The position numbers and the translations under genes were made by a program. From the NCBI GenBank assembly GCA_030530045.1, contig JAUMVS010000060.1:1-8890 (forward strand): a DNA stretch of 8,890 nucleotides, written 5' to 3'. The notes beneath the pieces are model-generated. The model worked only from the letters and a program-made list of their open reading frames with translations, searched no databases and had not been told where the DNA came from. The number at the start of each line of letters is the position of its first letter. Position 1 is the stretch's first letter. Below are positions 6,290 through 8,890 of this stretch, in pieces. The stretch is from Phoenicibacter congonensis. Its GTDB lineage: Bacteria > Actinomycetota > Coriobacteriia > Coriobacteriales > Eggerthellaceae.

Positions 6290-8053
6290 CTAAAGTTGCT
6301 TACGTGAGCAACACATGCAAACCACAAATCCAAACGACACTGCCAAGCACCCAGCAAAGAAAAGCGGCTTGACGTAGTCGGAAACAAACTCGAATGAACC
6401 GACAAAATTTAAAGCGAAAAAAGTGCTCGCTATTGTTGCTAAAGTGCCTGCTGCGATGTCGATTCCGTTCTTCGGACATGCTAGAAACACAATCGTTGAG
6501 AATAACAGCGGAATAAAAATAACAGCCAGAAATCCAAGGCTCGGAAGACCAGAGATCTGAAGCTCATTCCCAACGTAGCCACTTTGATAAAGCGAGCCGT
6601 TTAGCCCGAGCGAAAAGATTATTCCAACAAGGCTGCAAATTGCAAGCCCGATTCCAAAGGCAAGCTTGTTAAATTTATGCTCCTTCTTGGCTTTTTCAAG
6701 CGACTCCTCGTCAAGATAGACGACGTCAGGACCGTTATTAATGATGATTTGGTCGGGCAAAAACAGCGGGGTGTCGTCAGCCTGATGCAGAACGATTGGC
6801 GAACTTTGCGAACGCGTGGTGATGAGCGCCTGCTGATCCACATCAAGAAACGGCACAAGCGGCATGCCATTGATTGCATTCCTAATGTTCTGTTCGTAAT
6901 TTTTAACAAAGTTCACGAGCATCGCGCGAAGTTCCCGAGGCCCAACGCGGTTTTCCTGCTGAGCATTCAAGCCCTTTAGCAAAATCGCGCCCAGCTGATA
7001 ATCGGCCTTAGCGAGCGCAAGCGAGAATTTGTTGTCAAATTCAGCATCAGAAATGTTCGTGATAGCGGAATGCTTTGCGGTTCTTTTCTCATCCAATGAG
7101 TCATAAATGCCAGCTATATAGCAATCTTTCCTGCATATGTCAGCAATGGAAGAAAAGTCATGCAGCGTAACTGGATGCGGAATGGGTGTGTCCATCTTGT
7201 AGCGATAAAAAGATGGTGGAAGCCGATGCATTCCCGCCAGGTTATATGGAGTAACGCCGCTCAGCAGTTCATAAAGAATCGAGCAAACTGCGTAGGAGTC
7301 AACCTTCGGAGAGGTCCTCAGCTTCACATTGCCCTTAATATCACTAGTCAGCATCTCGGGCGCGGCATACTCCGGCGTGCCTTTTCGCACAAGATTTTCA
7401 ACCATCGTGATGCCAGGGCTTGCATCCTGCTCTTTAAGCGTTGCCGAACCAAAATCGATAATGCACAAATCGAAAGATTCGTCCTGAACCTGCTTCTTGA
7501 CGGATCTCTTGTTGGTCCGAAGCATAATGTTTTTAGCAGAAATGTCGCGATGAACAAACGCACCTTCTTCGAAACTCAGCCGCTCCACGATTCCCAAAAT
7601 GCTGATTCCGAGCTGTGCAACAAGCCGTGGCGTGACCCTTTTTCCCAGGGGGTCTTCCGATTTCAAATCGGAAGCAGCAACGATTGTTTCTCCATCCACC
7701 CATTCAAGAACGAATGCGGGCTTGCCATCAATTGCACCGTGTCCATAAAACGTTGGGCTTGGGAAACCAAATTGCTTCGAGAGGATTCTGGTGTTCTTAA
7801 TTTCTTCAGAAAACGAACGAACTGCGCTCTCTGAATTAGACAAAGGTGTCTTTAAGGCATAAAAAGTCTTGCCGTTAGCGTTGCTAACTTTCTCAACTCT
7901 TCCAGAACCACCCTCATGCACGTCACCTTCAGTGAAAAGCTCTTTGAAATTCGAAGCTACTTTTTCTTTAGACTCGCAACCCAGAATATCTTCATCAGGC
8001 GTGAAGAAATCAAGCTTAATTAACCTTCCGCAGGGTGTCTTGTTCTCGTCCAT
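6290..8053 (-). CDS. Membrane-anchored Ser/Thr protein kinase (Hanks type)
   Basis: A 587-residue kinase with all catalytic parts. The kinase domain covers about 40-380: Gly-rich loop EGGSGRV (47-53), ATP-binding lysine in YALK (K68), a likely helix-C Glu in FSEEIKN (E84), catalytic loop VHRDISAKN (D170, N175), DFG (200-202), and GTPEYAAPE (225-233) with T226 where activating phosphorylation usually falls. A stretch of about 80 residues (270-350) is longer than usual before the last kinase helices. A linker (390-460) leads to four hydrophobic segments, about 463-485, 503-525, 532-552 and 563-583, and a short basic tail. The kinase therefore faces the cytoplasm and is tethered by its C-terminus; no PASTA or other outer sensor follows. 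The ATG overlaps the stop of the upstream gene (TAATG), with AGGTGG inside that gene's last codons, so the two are translationally coupled. Signal and substrates are unknown. Confidence 0.93.
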   Translation of the reverse strand: MDENKTPCGRLIKLDFFTPDEDILGCESKEKVASNFKELFTEGDVHEGGSGRVEKVSNANGKTFYALKTPLSNSESAVRSFSEEIKNTRILSKQFGFPSPTFYGHGAIDGKPAFVLEWVDGETIVAASDLKSEDPLGKRVTPRLVAQLGISILGIVERLSFEEGAFVHRDISAKNIMLRTNKRSVKKQVQDESFDLCIIDFGSATLKEQDASPGITMVENLVRKGTPEYAAPEMLTSDIKGNVKLRTSPKVDSYAVCSILYELLSGVTPYNLAGMHRLPPSFYRYKMDTPIPHPVTLHDFSSIADICRKDCYIAGIYDSLDEKRTAKHSAITNISDAEFDNKFSLALAKADYQLGAILLKGLNAQQENRVGPRELRAMLVNFVKNYEQNIRNAINGMPLVPFLDVDQQALITTRSQSSPIVLHQADDTPLFLPDQIIINNGPDVVYLDEESLEKAKKEHKFNKLAFGIGLAICSLVGIIFSLGLNGSLYQSGYVGNELQISGLPSLGFLAVIFIPLLFSTIVFLACPKNGIDIAAGTLATIASTFFALNFVGSFEFVSDYVKPLFFAGCLAVSFGFVVCMCCSRKQL

Positions 8054-8610
8054 TAATCCACCTGCTTCACGGTCACATTTTTTGTTCCGCCAGAGACGGA
8101 AGAATCTTGGCTAACAAGAACAGTAACTTCGCTAGACGAATTACCAATGTTCAAAGAAAACGCCGCACCAGGCGTTTTACTGTTTTCGCGCAAATCGAGC
8201 TGCGTGAGCTGCGTGTTGTGCGAAAGATTCACAGTGTCGAGCGAATTTTGAGAAATAACGAGCGACTCAAGATAGGGGAAATTTTCAATGCCCGTGATGT
8301 CGGAAATGCCTTTGCCGCGAAGTCCAGCATCTTGGACCTCGAGCGTTTCTTCATCAAAAGTGCCGATTGCTGTCACGCTGTCGCATTCCTTCGGCGTGAG
8401 GAAGCCATCGCTGTTCGAATCGATGTGACTTTTGACGTAGGTCCTGAAATTCACATCGGGAAAAGTCGTCTCGGTGATCTGCACTGGCGCATCAAACGAA
8501 CGCGGCGAAAGAGCCTCGACGCTTGGAAGCACATTGATGCACGCCTCAACCACGACAAACATAAAACATGCCAGGCAGCACGCGACTTTTATGAGAGTCA
8601 AACGTTTCAT
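8053..8610 (-). CDS. Exported EF-hand/leucine-rich-repeat protein
   Basis: A 185-residue protein. Residues 1-24 are a basic start followed by a hydrophobic core (signal peptide or membrane anchor); VEA at 31-33 would suit signal peptidase I cleavage after A33. TTFPDVNFRTYV (48-59) is a motif that commonly opens secreted LRR proteins of gut Firmicutes and Actinobacteria. It is followed by an ideal EF-hand loop D64-x-N66-x-D68-G to E75, and two to three LRR turns, ISDITGIENFPYLESL and LTQLDLREN (102-142). The C-terminus is a short beta-like tail. It should act outside the membrane and bind calcium. The ATG is 3 bases after the stop of the gene before it and has no Shine-Dalgarno, which suggests re-initiation by terminating ribosomes. 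Its last codons overlap the kinase start. Placement directly before the kinase suggests an outer sensor or partner for it; this is inferred. Confidence 0.85.
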   Translation of the reverse strand: MKRLTLIKVACCLACFMFVVVEACINVLPSVEALSPRSFDAPVQITETTFPDVNFRTYVKSHIDSNSDGFLTPKECDSVTAIGTFDEETLEVQDAGLRGKGISDITGIENFPYLESLVISQNSLDTVNLSHNTQLTQLDLRENSKTPGAAFSLNIGNSSSEVTVLVSQDSSVSGGTKNVTVKQVD

Positions 8611-8613
8611 TAT

Positions 8614-8890
8614 TTAGACATGGGCACCGCAGTAAATACAAAAACTTGCACCTGGCTCCAATGGCTTGCCGCAACTCATGCAGTGCTTCGGCGCAGCAGA
8701 CGCATCAGCCTCTGGAAGTTTCGAGCCACACAAACCGCAGAATTTACATCCCGCCCCGAACTCTGCCCCACAATTTGGGCAAATGTTGAAGTGCTGCGGC
8801 GCAACTTCTGCCACTGTCTGTGGTTCAGGCTCAGGTTCTGGATCAGTAATAACTGGCGCTGGCTCGGGCTCAGGTTCTGGCTCAGGCTGA
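8614..8890 (-). CDS. Double zinc-ribbon protein with Pro-Glu repeats (5' end outside window)
   Basis: The visible 91 C-terminal residues stay open to the right edge, so the gene begins outside the window. First comes a Pro-Glu repeat region (PEPEPEPEP, a short PVITD break, then PEPEPEP), then two zinc ribbons of the DZANK type: CPNC...CKFCGLCG and CMSC...CIYCG, with spacing like the ribbons of the two zinc-ribbon membrane proteins downstream. The chain ends soon after the second ribbon, so the ribbons are C-terminal here rather than N-terminal. A GTG at 8812-8814 could serve as a start, but the repeats continue in frame before it and that choice would cut the linker. The gene is followed after 3 bases by the exported EF-hand/LRR gene and is probably the first visible member of the kinase operon. 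Metal binding is expected; function is unknown. Confidence 0.75.
   Translation of the reverse strand, partial: QPEPEPEPEPAPVITDPEPEPEPQTVAEVAPQHFNICPNCGAEFGAGCKFCGLCGSKLPEADASAAPKHCMSCGKPLEPGASFCIYCGAHV
8820..8890. repeat. Hexamer-type tandem repeat coding for Pro-Glu
   Basis: Imperfect 6-base units (GGCTCA, GGTTCT, GGCTCG on the plus strand) occur in two blocks, about 8820-8846 and 8862-8890, split by a non-repeat stretch at about 8847-8860. They encode the Pro-Glu repeats of the zinc-ribbon protein. The codons vary (CCA/CCT/CCC and GAA/GAG), so slippage is less favoured than in a pure repeat. The array touches the window edge and may continue. Confidence 0.7.

Noticed and set aside
7160..7834. 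Plus-strand frame of 224 codons
   Set aside because: It is antisense to the kinase catalytic region, where every conserved kinase motif is present.
8540..8610. Lipoprotein signal in the 185-residue protein
   Set aside because: Cysteines are present in the hydrophobic core (12, 15, 24), but none has a proper lipobox; the best candidate, C24, has Glu at -2. An ordinary signal peptide or anchor fits better.
8666..8890. Gly-Ser repeat protein on the plus strand
   Set aside because: The GSGSGS tail is the complement of the Pro-Glu codons of the minus-strand zinc-ribbon protein.

Overview
The window suggests a moderate-G+C anaerobic bacterium that can mature [NiFe]-hydrogenase. The style of the proteins (zinc-ribbon membrane proteins, an APT-like phosphoribosyltransferase close to clostridial and coriobacterial forms, a HypB without an N-terminal metal tail) would fit Coriobacteriia (Actinomycetota) or a Clostridia-like Firmicute. 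This placement is an inference from protein flavour, not a proof.

Left part (1 to about 1,660): two housekeeping-type genes are transcribed divergently from a spacer of roughly 200 bases. The minus-strand gene encodes an APT-like PRPP-dependent phosphoribosyltransferase, closed by a rho-independent terminator at 74-103. The plus-strand gene is hypB, the GTPase that helps deliver nickel to hydrogenase, closed by a terminator at 1627-1653. That terminator lies between hypB and the convergent gene to its right.

Middle and right part (1,680 to 8,890): everything is on the minus strand and looks like an accessory signalling or cell-envelope module. In transcription order it holds: (i) a zinc-ribbon protein with Pro-Glu repeats, cut by the window edge; (ii) a small exported EF-hand/leucine-rich-repeat protein; (iii) a Ser/Thr protein kinase with all catalytic residues and four C-terminal membrane helices; (iv) a protein with a C-terminal FHA domain; then, after a gap of about 314 bases containing a perfect 22-base palindrome and a hairpin, (v) a 144-residue zinc-ribbon protein with one membrane helix; and (vi) a 943-residue protein with a zinc ribbon, a long acidic linker, one membrane helix, an EF-hand and LRR-like segment, YD-like repeats and a C-terminal DxNxDG domain.

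The first four are almost contiguous (gaps of 3, -1 and 14 bases) and are probably one operon. The two after the gap share the same zinc-ribbon and membrane layout and may be a second unit of the same system. A reasonable model is a membrane-bound phosphothreonine signalling system: the kinase phosphorylates itself or the cytoplasmic tails of the zinc-ribbon proteins, the FHA protein reads the phosphothreonine, and the EF-hand/LRR/YD modules act outside the membrane. The domains are seen in the sequence; the circuit is a hypothesis.
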